Source of the DNA: Actinokineospora terrae
GTDB lineage: Bacteria; Actinomycetota; Actinomycetes; Mycobacteriales; Pseudonocardiaceae
Assembly: GCF_900111175.1 (NCBI RefSeq)
Contig: NZ_FOGI01000018.1
Span: forward strand, 28,625 to 92,624
DNA: 64,000 bases
Direction: 5' to 3'
The translations under genes were made by a program, and so were the position numbers. Positions 7,538 through 16,601 of this stretch are shown here, piece by piece (positions within the stretch are counted from its first letter, which is position 1; each line of letters starts with the position of its first letter). The notes under the pieces are model-generated. The model was not told where the DNA came from and did no database searches. It saw only the letters and a program-made list of their open reading frames with translations.

Positions 7538-9169
7538 TTGGCCGCTGACCTGATCCTCACCAACGCCACCGTCCACACGGTGGACGCCGACCGGCCGAGG
7601 ACGACCTCGCTGGCCATCGCCTGCGGCCGCGTGGTGGGTTACGACGACGTCGAGCGCGGACCGGACACCGAGGTCAGGGACCTGGGCGGCGCGTTCGTCA
7701 TGCCGGGTCTGGTCGACGTGCACAACCACCACGCCCTGGCCGGGCGCGCCGAGCTGTTCGAGCTGACCTTCGGCGGCGAGCTGGGGTTCGAGGCCATCCT
7801 GGACGCGGTCCGCCGCTGGTCGCGGGGGCTGGAGCCGGACGAGTGGGTGGTCGGCGGGGCGTGGGCGTCGACGCTGGTGGAGACGCTGTCGCGGGAGTCG
7901 GCGCGGCGCGCGCTGGACGAGGCCGCTGGCGGGCGCCCGGTGGCGTTGACCGACGACAGCAGGCACAACCGGTGGGTGAGCAGCCGGGCGCTGGAGCTGG
8001 CAGGCGTGACGGCGGCGACGGCCGACCCGGCGGGCGGGGTGATCGTCCGCGACCCGTCGACCGGCGAGCCGACCGGGGTGCTGCTGGAGGCCGCCGGGGT
8101 GCTCATCGAGCACGCGATGCGCGACACCCGGACGTTGACCGCCGAGCAGCACGCGCGCGCCTCGCGGCACGCCATCGAGGTCCTGCACTCCTTCGGGATC
8201 ACCGCGTTCCAGGACGCCGGCGTGTCGGTGGACATCCTCGGCGCGCTGAAGTCGCTGGACGAGGCCGGGCGGCTCGACGCGTGGGTGGTGTCGTCGCTGC
8301 TGATCAACGACCCGATCTTCGGCTTCGACCCGATCGGCCTGCCGCTGATCGAACTCGGCTCCCGCTACCGCACCGAGCACCACCGCCCCGACTTCGTCAA
8401 GATCTTCCTCGACGGCGTCCCGCCGACCCGCACCGCCGCGTTCCTGGAGCCCTACCTCCCGGACGAGGTGCACGGCGCCTGCTTCCACGGCGCGACGACC
8501 ATGCCCCCCGCGGAACTGGAGGGCTGGCTGCGCACCGCTGCCCAGGCCGGGCTGTCCGCGAAGATCCACTGCACCGGTGACGCCGCCGTGCGTGCCACGC
8601 TCGACGCCGTCGCAACGTTGCGCGCCGAGGGGTACGACACGGTGAAGTACCAGGTCGCGCACGGGCAGTTCGTCCACGCGGACGACCTGGCGCGATTCGC
8701 CGAGCTGGGTGTCTCGGCCGACATCTCGCCGTTCCTGTGGGTCCCCGGCGTCATCCCGACCGCGATCGCGAACGTGCTCCCCGCCGAGCGCGCGTCCCGG
8801 ATGCAGCCCAACCGCTCGTTGCTCGACACCGGCGCCCTGGTCGCGGGCGGCTCCGACTGGCCGGTGAGCGAGTCCCCCAACGCCTGGGAAGGCATCCAGG
8901 GCCTGGTGACCCGCCAAGACCCGAACGGCGTCTTCGGCGGCTCCCTGTGGGCCGAGCAGGCCATCTCCCTGGGCGAGGCCATCGAGGCGTTCACCCTCTC
9001 CGGCGCTCGCGCCATGGGCCTGGACGACGTGACCGGCTCTCTTACCCCGGGCAAGTCCGCGGACTTCATCGTCCTAGACCGCGACCCGTTCACCCGCCCC
9101 ATCGCCGAGGTGGCCACCACCACCGTCACCGAAACCTGGTTCGCGGGCCGCCAGGTCTTCCAGCGCTAG
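7538..9169 (+). CDS. YtcJ-like metal-dependent amidohydrolase
   Basis: A 543-residue amidohydrolase-superfamily protein. The metal motif HNHH sits in PGLVDVHNHHALAG, later ligands include HCTGD and GGSDWPV, and the C-terminus has the composite domain ending GKSADFIVLDRDPF. This matches the YtcJ/exoenzyme regulatory protein-like group, whose substrates are largely unknown. The TTG at 7538 is chosen because CAGGAG is eight bases upstream and it places AADLILTNATV at the N-terminus as in relatives. It is divergent from the monooxygenase. Confidence 0.88.
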   Translation: MAADLILTNATVHTVDADRPRTTSLAIACGRVVGYDDVERGPDTEVRDLGGAFVMPGLVDVHNHHALAGRAELFELTFGGELGFEAILDAVRRWSRGLEPDEWVVGGAWASTLVETLSRESARRALDEAAGGRPVALTDDSRHNRWVSSRALELAGVTAATADPAGGVIVRDPSTGEPTGVLLEAAGVLIEHAMRDTRTLTAEQHARASRHAIEVLHSFGITAFQDAGVSVDILGALKSLDEAGRLDAWVVSSLLINDPIFGFDPIGLPLIELGSRYRTEHHRPDFVKIFLDGVPPTRTAAFLEPYLPDEVHGACFHGATTMPPAELEGWLRTAAQAGLSAKIHCTGDAAVRATLDAVATLRAEGYDTVKYQVAHGQFVHADDLARFAELGVSADISPFLWVPGVIPTAIANVLPAERASRMQPNRSLLDTGALVAGGSDWPVSESPNAWEGIQGLVTRQDPNGVFGGSLWAEQAISLGEAIEAFTLSGARAMGLDDVTGSLTPGKSADFIVLDRDPFTRPIAEVATTTVTETWFAGRQVFQR

Positions 9170-9553
9170 TCAGCCACCGCTGGCGTCGCCCTGGCGATCA
9201 CCCTGCGGACGACGCCGGTTCTCCCCACCGTCCGCCGCACCGGGCGGGGTGTCCCCGTTCGCCTCGGGTCGCTTGTCCTGCCGCTGGCCCTGGTCGTCCC
9301 CGCGCTCCTGGTGCGAGGCCGACATCCCAGGACCGTGGTCGGCAGCCCCGTATCCGAGGGCGAACCCCGCCGCACCCCCGACAACCACCATCCCAGCGGC
9401 AACAGCGGCCACGACCGCCCGCCCAACCCGCCACTTGGCCTTGCTGGTCGGCACCTGCGGAGCCGCGTAGGTGGGGACGTGCTGCTCGGCCCCCTGAACG
9501 ACCTCGGCAACAGGGACGGTCTGCTCATCGCGCTGATCCGGCGTCTGCGACAT
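9170..9553 (-). CDS. Small single-pass membrane protein with Gly/Gln/Asp-rich tail
   Basis: A 127-residue protein, not recognised as a named family. It has a hydrophilic N-terminus (MSQTPDQRDEQTVPVAEVV), one hydrophobic segment at about residues 45-70 (VGRAVVAAVAAGMVVVGGAA), and a charged low-complexity tail rich in Gln, Gly, Asp and Arg. A GAGAGGA sits ahead of the ATG. The stop codon directly abuts the amidohydrolase stop on the other strand. Confidence 0.65.
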   Translation of the reverse strand: MSQTPDQRDEQTVPVAEVVQGAEQHVPTYAAPQVPTSKAKWRVGRAVVAAVAAGMVVVGGAAGFALGYGAADHGPGMSASHQERGDDQGQRQDKRPEANGDTPPGAADGGENRRRPQGDRQGDASGG

Positions 9554-9988
9554 GGTGGTGATTCCTCTCGACTCGGGCTGACACCCAGGAGCGTCGACCG
9601 CTCCGCCTGCCGAACCAGATGAGCCCGCTGTGCGTTGCCTGTGCGCTTCCTGAGCGACGCCTCGCACGATTGGTCGTGGGCGAAGGTGCCGCCACCGTGG
9701 CGGCCTGGACCGCGGTGGACAGGTTGATGGATCCGCCGGCGATGTCAGGCGCGCGTCACCTTCTGCTCGTCCGAGCCGCGGATCGGGCGCAGGCCAGTGA
9801 GTCCGAACAGGCGAGTCGGTCCTCCGCGAACCGCATGTCCCCGCAGCGCCGAGGCGGGCAGCGCTCGGGTCGCAAGGGTCCTAAGGTCCGACGAGGTACC
9901 GGCTGTGCGGCGAGGCGAAGCGGCGCGGTGTGCAGGGGCGGTCCAAGATGACCAAGAAGTAGTTGGTGAACGCACTGGGGAGAAGCGC
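9554..9988. other. Non-coding stretch
   Basis: No open frame here has convincing composition or homology, and no strong palindrome or RNA gene was seen. Confidence 0.4.
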
Positions 9989-10597
9989 TCAGCTCCCTGA
10001 GTCCGGCCTGGTCACCAGGCGGACACAGGGAGAAAGAGCTTCTGCGATGAGCGCGTACCCCGCGGGCGAGGGGTGGAAGCGATCGGCGGAGAACAGTGCC
10101 GGGTCTGACCGGAACCGGTCGAACAGGTCCGGGCCGAGTGCGGCGACAGTGCCCCCGGCTCGGGTGGCGGCATCGGACTGGGCTTCGGCATAGAGACGAC
10201 TGGCTTGGCGGACGAGGTCGCGGTAGGCCGGGGGGACGTGGGAGACGATGCTGAGGTCGGGCGCGGTGGCGACGACCACCGCGGCACCCGCGCCGACCAG
10301 GTGGGCGACGGCGTCCTGCACGAGGCGTGCCCCGACCGCGGGCGCGGTGAAGGAGGTGAGGTCGTTGGCGCCGATGACCACCAGAGCCAGGTCGACCCCC
10401 GCCGCGGCCGAGGCGTGGACTTGGCGGGCCAGGTCCGTCGAGCGCGCACCGGAGACCGCGTGCACGCTCAGGTCGATGCGGTGACCGTCCCCTCGCAGCA
10501 CCGTGGCCAGCCGATGGCCGATGGTCTGCTCCGGCGAGGTGCAGCCGACACCGACCGCGAGCGAGTCGCCGAGGACGTGGAACCGGATTGTGCTCAT
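9989..10597 (-). CDS. SGNH/GDSL hydrolase
   Basis: A 202-residue esterase/lipase-like SGNH enzyme without a signal peptide. Block I is VLGDSLAVGVG with the catalytic serine, block III is VVIGANDLTSF with the Asn, and block V is DRFHPSPAGYA with the Asp-His pair, so all catalytic positions are present. The ATG at 10597 gives the usual short lead before block I. The substrate is unknown. Confidence 0.9.
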   Translation of the reverse strand: MSTIRFHVLGDSLAVGVGCTSPEQTIGHRLATVLRGDGHRIDLSVHAVSGARSTDLARQVHASAAAGVDLALVVIGANDLTSFTAPAVGARLVQDAVAHLVGAGAAVVVATAPDLSIVSHVPPAYRDLVRQASRLYAEAQSDAATRAGGTVAALGPDLFDRFRSDPALFSADRFHPSPAGYALIAEALSPCVRLVTRPDSGS

Positions 10598-10745
10598 CAC
10601 CAGGACAAACGCGCGGGCGGGCGGGTGCTCTCCGCTCCCAGGCGTGTCCTGCCCCACGTCACCTCGACTCTGTTCGTCCCATACGGACGCCCCCGGCGTA
10701 ATCGCCCCCAGGTTCGACCTCGTCGTCGCGGTCGACGACGAGGCT

Positions 10746-10967
10746 CTATTGGATGATCGTGTCCGGCTCGTCCACCGGAATGGGCGTCGACGCTGTCTGG
10801 GTGGTGTCGTCGATTTGCTCCGCGGCGGGCTCGGGGTGGAGGTCGATGAGTCGGGTACGGCGGGGGTTGGCGATACCGGTGTAGGACATGCCCTGGTAGT
10901 ACCAAGGTCGGCACCACCGGCAAACCTTGACGTGGATCACCCTCGACTCGAGCAGGAACCACTCCAC
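10746..10967 (-). CDS. Small protein with a CRWC motif
   Basis: A 73-residue open frame with MEWFLLESRVIHVKVCRWCRPWYYQG-type start and a hydrophilic, acidic C-terminus ending DEPDTIIQ. A single CxxC could bind metal or form a disulfide. No family is recognised. It lies between the SGNH gene and the oppositely oriented DUF2236 gene. Confidence 0.5.
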   Translation of the reverse strand: MEWFLLESRVIHVKVCRWCRPWYYQGMSYTGIANPRRTRLIDLHPEPAAEQIDDTTQTASTPIPVDEPDTIIQ

Positions 10968-11019
10968 TCACAGGGCCGCCACGGTCCATCGCGCCTAGCC
11001 TGGGAGTGGAGGTGGTGGC

Positions 11020-11865
11020 ATGGAGTCGGTCTTGAGCCCTCGGCGGTTGCGGAGACTCGCGGGCGAGCAGTTGTTCGCGCGAGTCGCCGGACCCGATGGC
11101 CAGGCGGTGCGGGCGCGGATCCACGACACCCCCGGCGAGCGGTGGTTCGGCCCGGACCGGCCGATCCAGGCGGTGCACGGGGACGCGTCGATGTTCGTCG
11201 GCGGGTTGCGGGCGCTGCTGCTGCAATCGCTGCACCCGCTGGCGATGGCGGCCGTCGCGGCGCACTCCGGCTACCGCGGCGACCCCTGGGGACGGCTGCA
11301 GCGCACCAGCACCTTCCTGGCCACCACCACCTTCGGCACCGCCGCCGACGCCCAGTCCGCCGTGAACCACGTCCGCGGCATCCACGAGCGAGTACGCGGC
11401 ACAACCGACCGCGGCGACGCTTACCACGCCGCCGACCCGCACCTGCTGGCCTGGGTCCACGTCGCCGAGGTCGACAGCTTCCTGCGAGCCCACAAGCGGT
11501 TCGGAGCCCACCCCCTCGACCACGCGGGCTACGACGGCTACGTCGCCGACACCGCCCGCATCGCCTCGGCGCTGGGCATCACCGACCCACCCCGCGACCA
11601 AGCGGACCTGGCCGCACGCCTGGAGGCCTACCGCCCCGAACTGCGCCCCATACCACAAGCCCGCGACACCGCCCGATTCCTCCTGCTCAACCCACCACTA
11701 CCGTGGATCGCCCGGGTCCCGTACGCCGCCCTGGCAGCCAACGCCGTCGCCACACTCCCACCCTGGGCACGGGCACAACTGCGGCTGCCCAGCCTCGGTG
11801 GCCCGCTCGTGCGCGTCTCCGGCCACTGCCTGGTCCGCTCCATCCGCTGGGCCATGGCGGGCTGA
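11020..11865 (+). CDS. DUF2236 / MpaB-type haem oxygenase-like protein
   Basis: A 281-residue member of the oxygenase MpaB / DUF2236 family, related to latex-clearing protein. Recognisable segments are HGDASMFVGGLRALLLQSLHPLAMAAVAAHS near residues 53-83 and LLAWVHVAEVDSFLRAHKRFG near residues 145-165, with the histidines that would serve haem binding. The ATG follows GGAGGTGGTGGC. Predicted activity is oxidative, but substrates are unknown for close relatives. Confidence 0.88.
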   Translation: MESVLSPRRLRRLAGEQLFARVAGPDGQAVRARIHDTPGERWFGPDRPIQAVHGDASMFVGGLRALLLQSLHPLAMAAVAAHSGYRGDPWGRLQRTSTFLATTTFGTAADAQSAVNHVRGIHERVRGTTDRGDAYHAADPHLLAWVHVAEVDSFLRAHKRFGAHPLDHAGYDGYVADTARIASALGITDPPRDQADLAARLEAYRPELRPIPQARDTARFLLLNPPLPWIARVPYAALAANAVATLPPWARAQLRLPSLGGPLVRVSGHCLVRSIRWAMAG

Positions 11866-11974
11866 CCGGCCCGACGTGCCGACAGCGACGGCGTAGGCGC
11901 CGCGGCGGGAGTGGCCGGTGCGTGAATCCGCGGCAGGGAACACAGTCGTGCCCACTGGGGGATGTCGGTGAGGG

Positions 11975-12730
11975 TCAGCGTGGTGCGTGGGCGTCGATGA
12001 GGAAGCGGTGCGCGAGGGTGCGGAACGAGCCTTCCGCGCGGATGTGCTTGTCCAGCAGGGCAAGGTGTTCGCGGTAGGGGTCGACGGCGAAGTCGGGGAC
12101 GAACCAGACGATCTTGCGCAATAGGTAGACCACCGCGCCGATGTCGCCGAACTCCACCTGTAGACCTACCTTGCGCAGGTCTCGCACCCGCAATCCGGCT
12201 GCTCGCGCCGCGTCGGCTTCCCGCTCGGCCAGGCCGTCCTCGACTTCCTGGGCGCCGAGCATGGCCTCGACCAGTTCCCGTCCCGACCCGGACCCGACGT
12301 GCTGGCCCAGGTAGGCGCCACCCGGTGCCAGGACCCGGGCGACCTCGGACCAGTTCGTGGACCCGATCCTGGGATGCCTGCTGACGACCAGGTCGAAAGC
12401 GCCGTCGCGGAACGGGAGCACCCCGTCTTCCGCCTCGACGACCGCGGCGCCCCACGGTGCCAGCGCGCGCCGCGCGGACTCGAGCAGATCCGGCCTGTTG
12501 TCGGTCACCGCCAACACCTCGGGCCGGATCCTCAGCGCCCCGGCCAGGATCTGCCCATCACCGCCTTGGGCGTCCAACACCCGACGCGCCCGCGACGCCC
12601 GTTGCCCGACCAGGCGGGCATACCCCCACGGTGGACGTTCCTCGCCTGCCCGTCCCTCCAACCAGGAGTAGTCCGATCCGGACACCGGCACCGCCGCGGC
12701 CTCTTGGACCAGTTCGTCGAACGAGCGCAC
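11975..12730 (-). CDS. Class I SAM-dependent methyltransferase
   Basis: A 251-residue Rossmann-fold methyltransferase with motif I VLDAQGGDGQILAG near residue 51, the acidic strand VVEAEDGVLPFRDGAFDLVVSRH and post-motif LAPGGAYLGQHVG. The C-terminal region VYLLRKIVWFVPDFAVDPYREHL is typical of actinobacterial orphan methyltransferases. Motif I has Gln where Cys or Gly is common. The substrate is unknown. Confidence 0.88.
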   Translation of the reverse strand: MRSFDELVQEAAAVPVSGSDYSWLEGRAGEERPPWGYARLVGQRASRARRVLDAQGGDGQILAGALRIRPEVLAVTDNRPDLLESARRALAPWGAAVVEAEDGVLPFRDGAFDLVVSRHPRIGSTNWSEVARVLAPGGAYLGQHVGSGSGRELVEAMLGAQEVEDGLAEREADAARAAGLRVRDLRKVGLQVEFGDIGAVVYLLRKIVWFVPDFAVDPYREHLALLDKHIRAEGSFRTLAHRFLIDAHAPR

Positions 12731-13255
12731 CGCCCCAGTATTCCAGCACGGCGTAGGGAACGCTGGTCAGGCAGCGAAACGGAGTGCCTTCCCCCGACAT
12801 GTCGTCGTGATCCATCACCGCTCCCGCCTGTTGTCGGACCCACTAGTGCGCTCATTCCGCCTGACCGCAAGCCGATTCCAGCCGTCATCTTCCCCATCTT
12901 CGACTCGTCGGGCTCGGCTGACCTTTCCGCGGCAGTCGCACATCTGATTCCCCTCGGTCCCCTTCGTGTTCATGTCGAGGCTTCCTCACCAATCGCGAAC
13001 CACGTGGTCCGGGTGTGCGAAGAGCCAAGCACCGCCGGCGGGGCGGTCGGGTGAACTCTCGTTCCTGCATAGCTACCCAAGCGGTAGACGCCCCCACGAA
13101 TGCTGGGCCATCGAGGTGACATGGTGGTCGTGGTCGGGGTGAGCGGTGTCGCGCTTATGGCTCTTCGGAACCGGCGGTGATACTCCAACGGGCCGGGTGT
13201 CGCACATTCACCGGCCATCCGCAACCGCTGTCGCACTTCAGAGAGGAAGGCGCAC
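12731..13255. other. Non-coding stretch before secreted-protein cluster
   Basis: About 525 bases with no convincing gene. It presumably contains the promoter for the secreted beta-propeller relic; no clear -35/-10 pair could be picked out. Confidence 0.4.
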
Positions 13256-13863
13256 GTGGTTCGACACGCTCAGCCCCAACGAAACAGATGGGCCGCACTC
13301 GGTCTCGGCGCGGCGATCGTCGCCACCGCGTTGACCGTGTTCACCAGCGCGACCGCCCAGGCCGCGGCGCCAGGCACGCTCTACGTGGCCAACCAACGGG
13401 CCAACACGGTCTCGGTCGTCAACGCGGCGACCGGCACCATCACCGCGACGATCCCGGTCGGATCGGACCCAGCGGGGAGGCGATCAGCGCGGACGGTTCT
13501 CGGGTCTATGTCGCCAGTTCCGGCAACGGCATCAGCAACGGCACGGTCTCGGTGATCGACACCAGCACCAACACCGTCACGGCCACCATCGGGGTCGGCG
13601 GCACCGTGTCGGTCATCGACACCGCCACCAACACCGAGACCGGCACCATCACCGGCCACCCGGTCCCGGGCCAGACGATCACCTTCACCGTCGGCTCGAC
13701 CACCGTGTGCACGGCCGCCACCAACGCCAGTGGTGTGGCCACCTGCCACGGCCCGTGCCCGGTCCTGGTGGCCCTGCTCGCGGGCCACTACACGGCCACC
13801 TTCGCCGGTAGCGCCACCCTCGCTCCCGCCACCGCACGCGGCAACCTCATCCAGCACCACTGA
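13256..13863 (+). pseudogene. Secreted YVTN-type beta-propeller protein, frameshifted
   Basis: The first frame gives a signal peptide (VATALTVFTSATAQAAA) and a first propeller blade, APGTLYVANQRANTVSVV and TGTITATIPVGSDP. Near 13468 the reading continues one frame over with SGEAISADGSRVYVASSGNG, TVSVIDTSTNTVTATIGVGG and a partial repeat TVSVIDTATNTETG. The tail, PGQTITFTVGSTTVCTAATNASGVATC, resembles an Ig-like bacterial adhesin domain. A single missing base explains the break, and the propeller is far shorter than the seven blades usual for the family. It is either a pseudogene or carries a sequencing error. Confidence 0.75.
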
Positions 13864-13999
13864 CCGCGTCCAGAACCGCTGCGTGCGACCGAGCCGGCCT
13901 CCCACAGCGGATCCGCGAGGTCGGCGGCGCCCTGTCGGCACAAGCCCACGCCTCCATCACCGCCCACGTCCACTCCCCGCCAAGCGAAAGTGAGCCACC

Positions 14000-15784
14000 A
14001 TGCCCATCGGCACCACCAGACCGCGCGCCGCGATCGGGCGACGAGTACGAACCCTGACCTGCGCGGTGATCATGGCCGCGGCGTTGCCGGTGGTCGTCGG
14101 TCCCCCGGCACAAGCCACGTTCCCCGGAATCAACGGCAAGATCTACTTCGACCAGGACGACGAGGTCTACTCGATCAACCCGGACGGCACCGGACTGACC
14201 CAGCTCACCGACTCCGACGACCTGTCCAAGGATCCGCGGGTCAACGCCGACGGGAGCAAAGTCGCCTTCCTGCGGTACTCGTTTTCCCAGGGCTCCAACC
14301 AGGTCTGGGTGATGAACCCGGACGGCACCGGCGCCACCCAGCTCACCAGCGCCATCAGCGCCGACTCCGGCTCGCTGGCCTGGTCACCCGCCGGGGACAA
14401 GCTCGTCTACAGCCCCGACCTGCTGACGGTCATCGACGCCGACGGGACCGACCCGTTCTCGCTGGGCGTGTCCGGCGGCGCCCCCACGTGGTCCCCGGAC
14501 GGCACCAGGATCGCCTACACCGCGAGCGGTGGCATCCGCGCCATCAACCCCGACGGCACCGGGCAGACCACCATCAAGAACCGACCCAGCCCCCCGGAGT
14601 TCCTCAGCGGCCCGAGCTGGTCCCCGGACGGCACCAAGATCGCGGCCTCGACCTACGACTTCTCCACCGGGCAGGGCGGGGTCTTCACGATCAACGCGGA
14701 CGGCACCGGCTACACCAACATCTCCGGCACCAACACCGACGACGGAGCCGCGGTGTGGTCCCCCGACGGCACCAAGATCTCCTTCCACGACGGCACCGGC
14801 CTCGCGGTGATGAACACCAACGGCACCGGCCGGACCGCGCTGCACTCCGGCTTCCTCAACAACGGTGACTGGGCCGCGGTCCCCGCCGGGGCCGACGTGT
14901 CGGTGTCGGTCACCGACTCGGCCGACCCGGTGTCCCTCGGTGGTAGTCCGTACACCTACACCGTGAGCGTGGCCAACGCCGGGCCGGCCGGAGCAACCGG
15001 GGTGTCGGTGTCGACCACCTTGTCGGGTGCCAACCGGACGATCAACTCGGCCACCTCCTCACAGGGCTCGTGCACGGTGTCCGCGCCGACCGTGTCCTGC
15101 GCCCTCGGAGCGGTCGCGGCATCGGGCTCAGCGACCGTGACCATCTCCGTCACCCCATCGGCCACCGGCACGATCACCGCGACCTCGACGGTGTCGGCCA
15201 CCGAGACCGATCCCTTGTCCGGCAACAACACCGCGGCGCAGTCCACCACCGTGAACAACGCGTTGGGCTGCGCCATCACCGGCACTCCCGGCAACGACAC
15301 CCTCAACGGCGGCAACGGCAACGACGTCATCTGCGGCCTGGGCGGCAATGACGTCATCAACGGCGGCAACAACAACGACACCATCTACGCCGGTGCGGGC
15401 GACGACACGATCGACGGCGGCAACAGCGACGACACCATCCACGCCGGTGACGGCGACGACGTCATCGGTGGCGGCAACAGCGCCGACTACCTCTACGGCG
15501 AGGCGGGCAACGACACCAACTACGGCGAAACCTTCCTCGGATCCCTGCTCTACCTGTTCGACAACGGCAACGACCACATCTACGGCGGCCCCGGCAACGA
15601 CGACCTCGACGGCCAGAACGGCAACGACACCATCGTCGACCACGACGGCACCGACATCATGAGCGGCTCCAACGGAAACGACACCATCGACGTCCTGGAC
15701 GGCGTCGGCGGCGACACCGCCAACGGTGGCCTCGGCTCCGACACGTGCGCAGTCGACGGCGGCGATACCGCCACTGGCTGCTGA
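14000..15784 (+). CDS. Secreted TolB-like propeller, DUF11 and RTX repeat protein
   Basis: A 594-residue secreted protein. A signal peptide runs to about residue 38 (PAQA/TFPG). Residues 40-290 hold six TolB/WD40-like blades with the repeated phrases INPDGTG and WSPDGTKI. Residues 300-410 form a DUF11 domain (ADVSVSVTDSADPVSLGGSPYTYTV). Residues 425-594 are calcium-binding RTX nonapeptides of the type GGNGNDVI and GAGDDTI. Export is by Sec, not a type I system. A strong hairpin follows the stop. A surface or matrix role is inferred. Confidence 0.9.
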   Translation: MPIGTTRPRAAIGRRVRTLTCAVIMAAALPVVVGPPAQATFPGINGKIYFDQDDEVYSINPDGTGLTQLTDSDDLSKDPRVNADGSKVAFLRYSFSQGSNQVWVMNPDGTGATQLTSAISADSGSLAWSPAGDKLVYSPDLLTVIDADGTDPFSLGVSGGAPTWSPDGTRIAYTASGGIRAINPDGTGQTTIKNRPSPPEFLSGPSWSPDGTKIAASTYDFSTGQGGVFTINADGTGYTNISGTNTDDGAAVWSPDGTKISFHDGTGLAVMNTNGTGRTALHSGFLNNGDWAAVPAGADVSVSVTDSADPVSLGGSPYTYTVSVANAGPAGATGVSVSTTLSGANRTINSATSSQGSCTVSAPTVSCALGAVAASGSATVTISVTPSATGTITATSTVSATETDPLSGNNTAAQSTTVNNALGCAITGTPGNDTLNGGNGNDVICGLGGNDVINGGNNNDTIYAGAGDDTIDGGNSDDTIHAGDGDDVIGGGNSADYLYGEAGNDTNYGETFLGSLLYLFDNGNDHIYGGPGNDDLDGQNGNDTIVDHDGTDIMSGSNGNDTIDVLDGVGGDTANGGLGSDTCAVDGGDTATGC

Positions 15785-15789
15785 CCACA

Positions 15790-15830
15790 GTGGACAGGTG
15801 TGCCCGCCGGTCGCGGGCACACCTGTCCAC
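15790..15830. terminator. Hairpin terminator, 18-bp perfect stem
   Basis: Positions 15790-15807 are perfectly complementary to 15813-15830 with a five-base loop CGGTC. It lies six bases after the RTX protein stop. Confidence 0.75.
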
Positions 15831-15918
15831 CTCCACGACCAGAAGATGACGGCGCAACGCCCCCAACCAGGAACCGGCCGCGACAACCCCGTGAACAGCT
15901 CCACGAACGGAGACAACG

Positions 15919-16491
15919 ATGAGGACCCACACCGGTCGACGCGGGGTAGCAGCCCGATCTTGGCGCCGAGCAGGCGCGGTCGCGGTACTGGTCGCCGTAT
16001 CCACTCTGCTCCCCGCACCGGCCGCGCACGCCGCGATCGGCTCGGTCACCTGCACCGGTAGCAGCCACGTCACCTACTCCCCCGGCCTCACCCTCACCCC
16101 GCAGACCGTCACCGTCCAGGAAACCGACACCATCCCGTCCTGCACCTCCACCGACCCCACCCTGACCAGCATCACCACCGGCGGCACCTACTCCTACCCC
16201 GCCCCAGGCGCCGCCTGCAACGCCATCGAACTCAACCCGGCCTGCGGCACCCTCGCCATCCACTGGAACAACGGCCAGACCTCCACCCTCACCGGCATCG
16301 TCGGCACCCTGACCGCCACCGGCGGCATCGTCCAGAACACCGCCACCGGAACCGTCACCTCCGGCGAGTTCACCGGCGCCAGCGCCACCATCTCCTGGAT
16401 CTACGCCCTCGTGAACCCACTGCTGTGCCTGATGCCCGGCGGCCTGACCACCCAGGACGGCACCATCCTGGTCCAGATCGCCGGAATCTGA
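15919..16491 (+). CDS. Secreted beta-rich protein of unknown function
   Basis: A 190-residue exported protein with an Arg-rich n-region and signal peptide ending PAAHA/AIGSVTC. The mature part is Thr/Ser rich with four to five cysteines (VTCTG, IPSCTST, AACNAIELNPACGT, LLCLMPGG) that probably form disulfides. It is similar in style to secreted proteins common in Streptomyces, but no function is known. A GGAGACAACG precedes the ATG. Confidence 0.8.
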   Translation: MRTHTGRRGVAARSWRRAGAVAVLVAVSTLLPAPAAHAAIGSVTCTGSSHVTYSPGLTLTPQTVTVQETDTIPSCTSTDPTLTSITTGGTYSYPAPGAACNAIELNPACGTLAIHWNNGQTSTLTGIVGTLTATGGIVQNTATGTVTSGEFTGASATISWIYALVNPLLCLMPGGLTTQDGTILVQIAGI

Positions 16492-16601
16492 CCGCCTTGA
16501 GCCACAACACCTCACCGGGCGTAACCCCACCAGCGGGATCGGACGGCCGTCTCAGTGAGAGGGCTGCGTCGCCTCCTTCTCCGAAGAGCGAGGCAGCAGA
16601 C

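Noticed and set aside
7409..8917. N-terminal extension of the flavin monooxygenase frame up to 8917.
   Set aside because: It is antisense to the amidohydrolase and has no recognisable domain; the FAD motif sits at the normal distance from ATG 7408.
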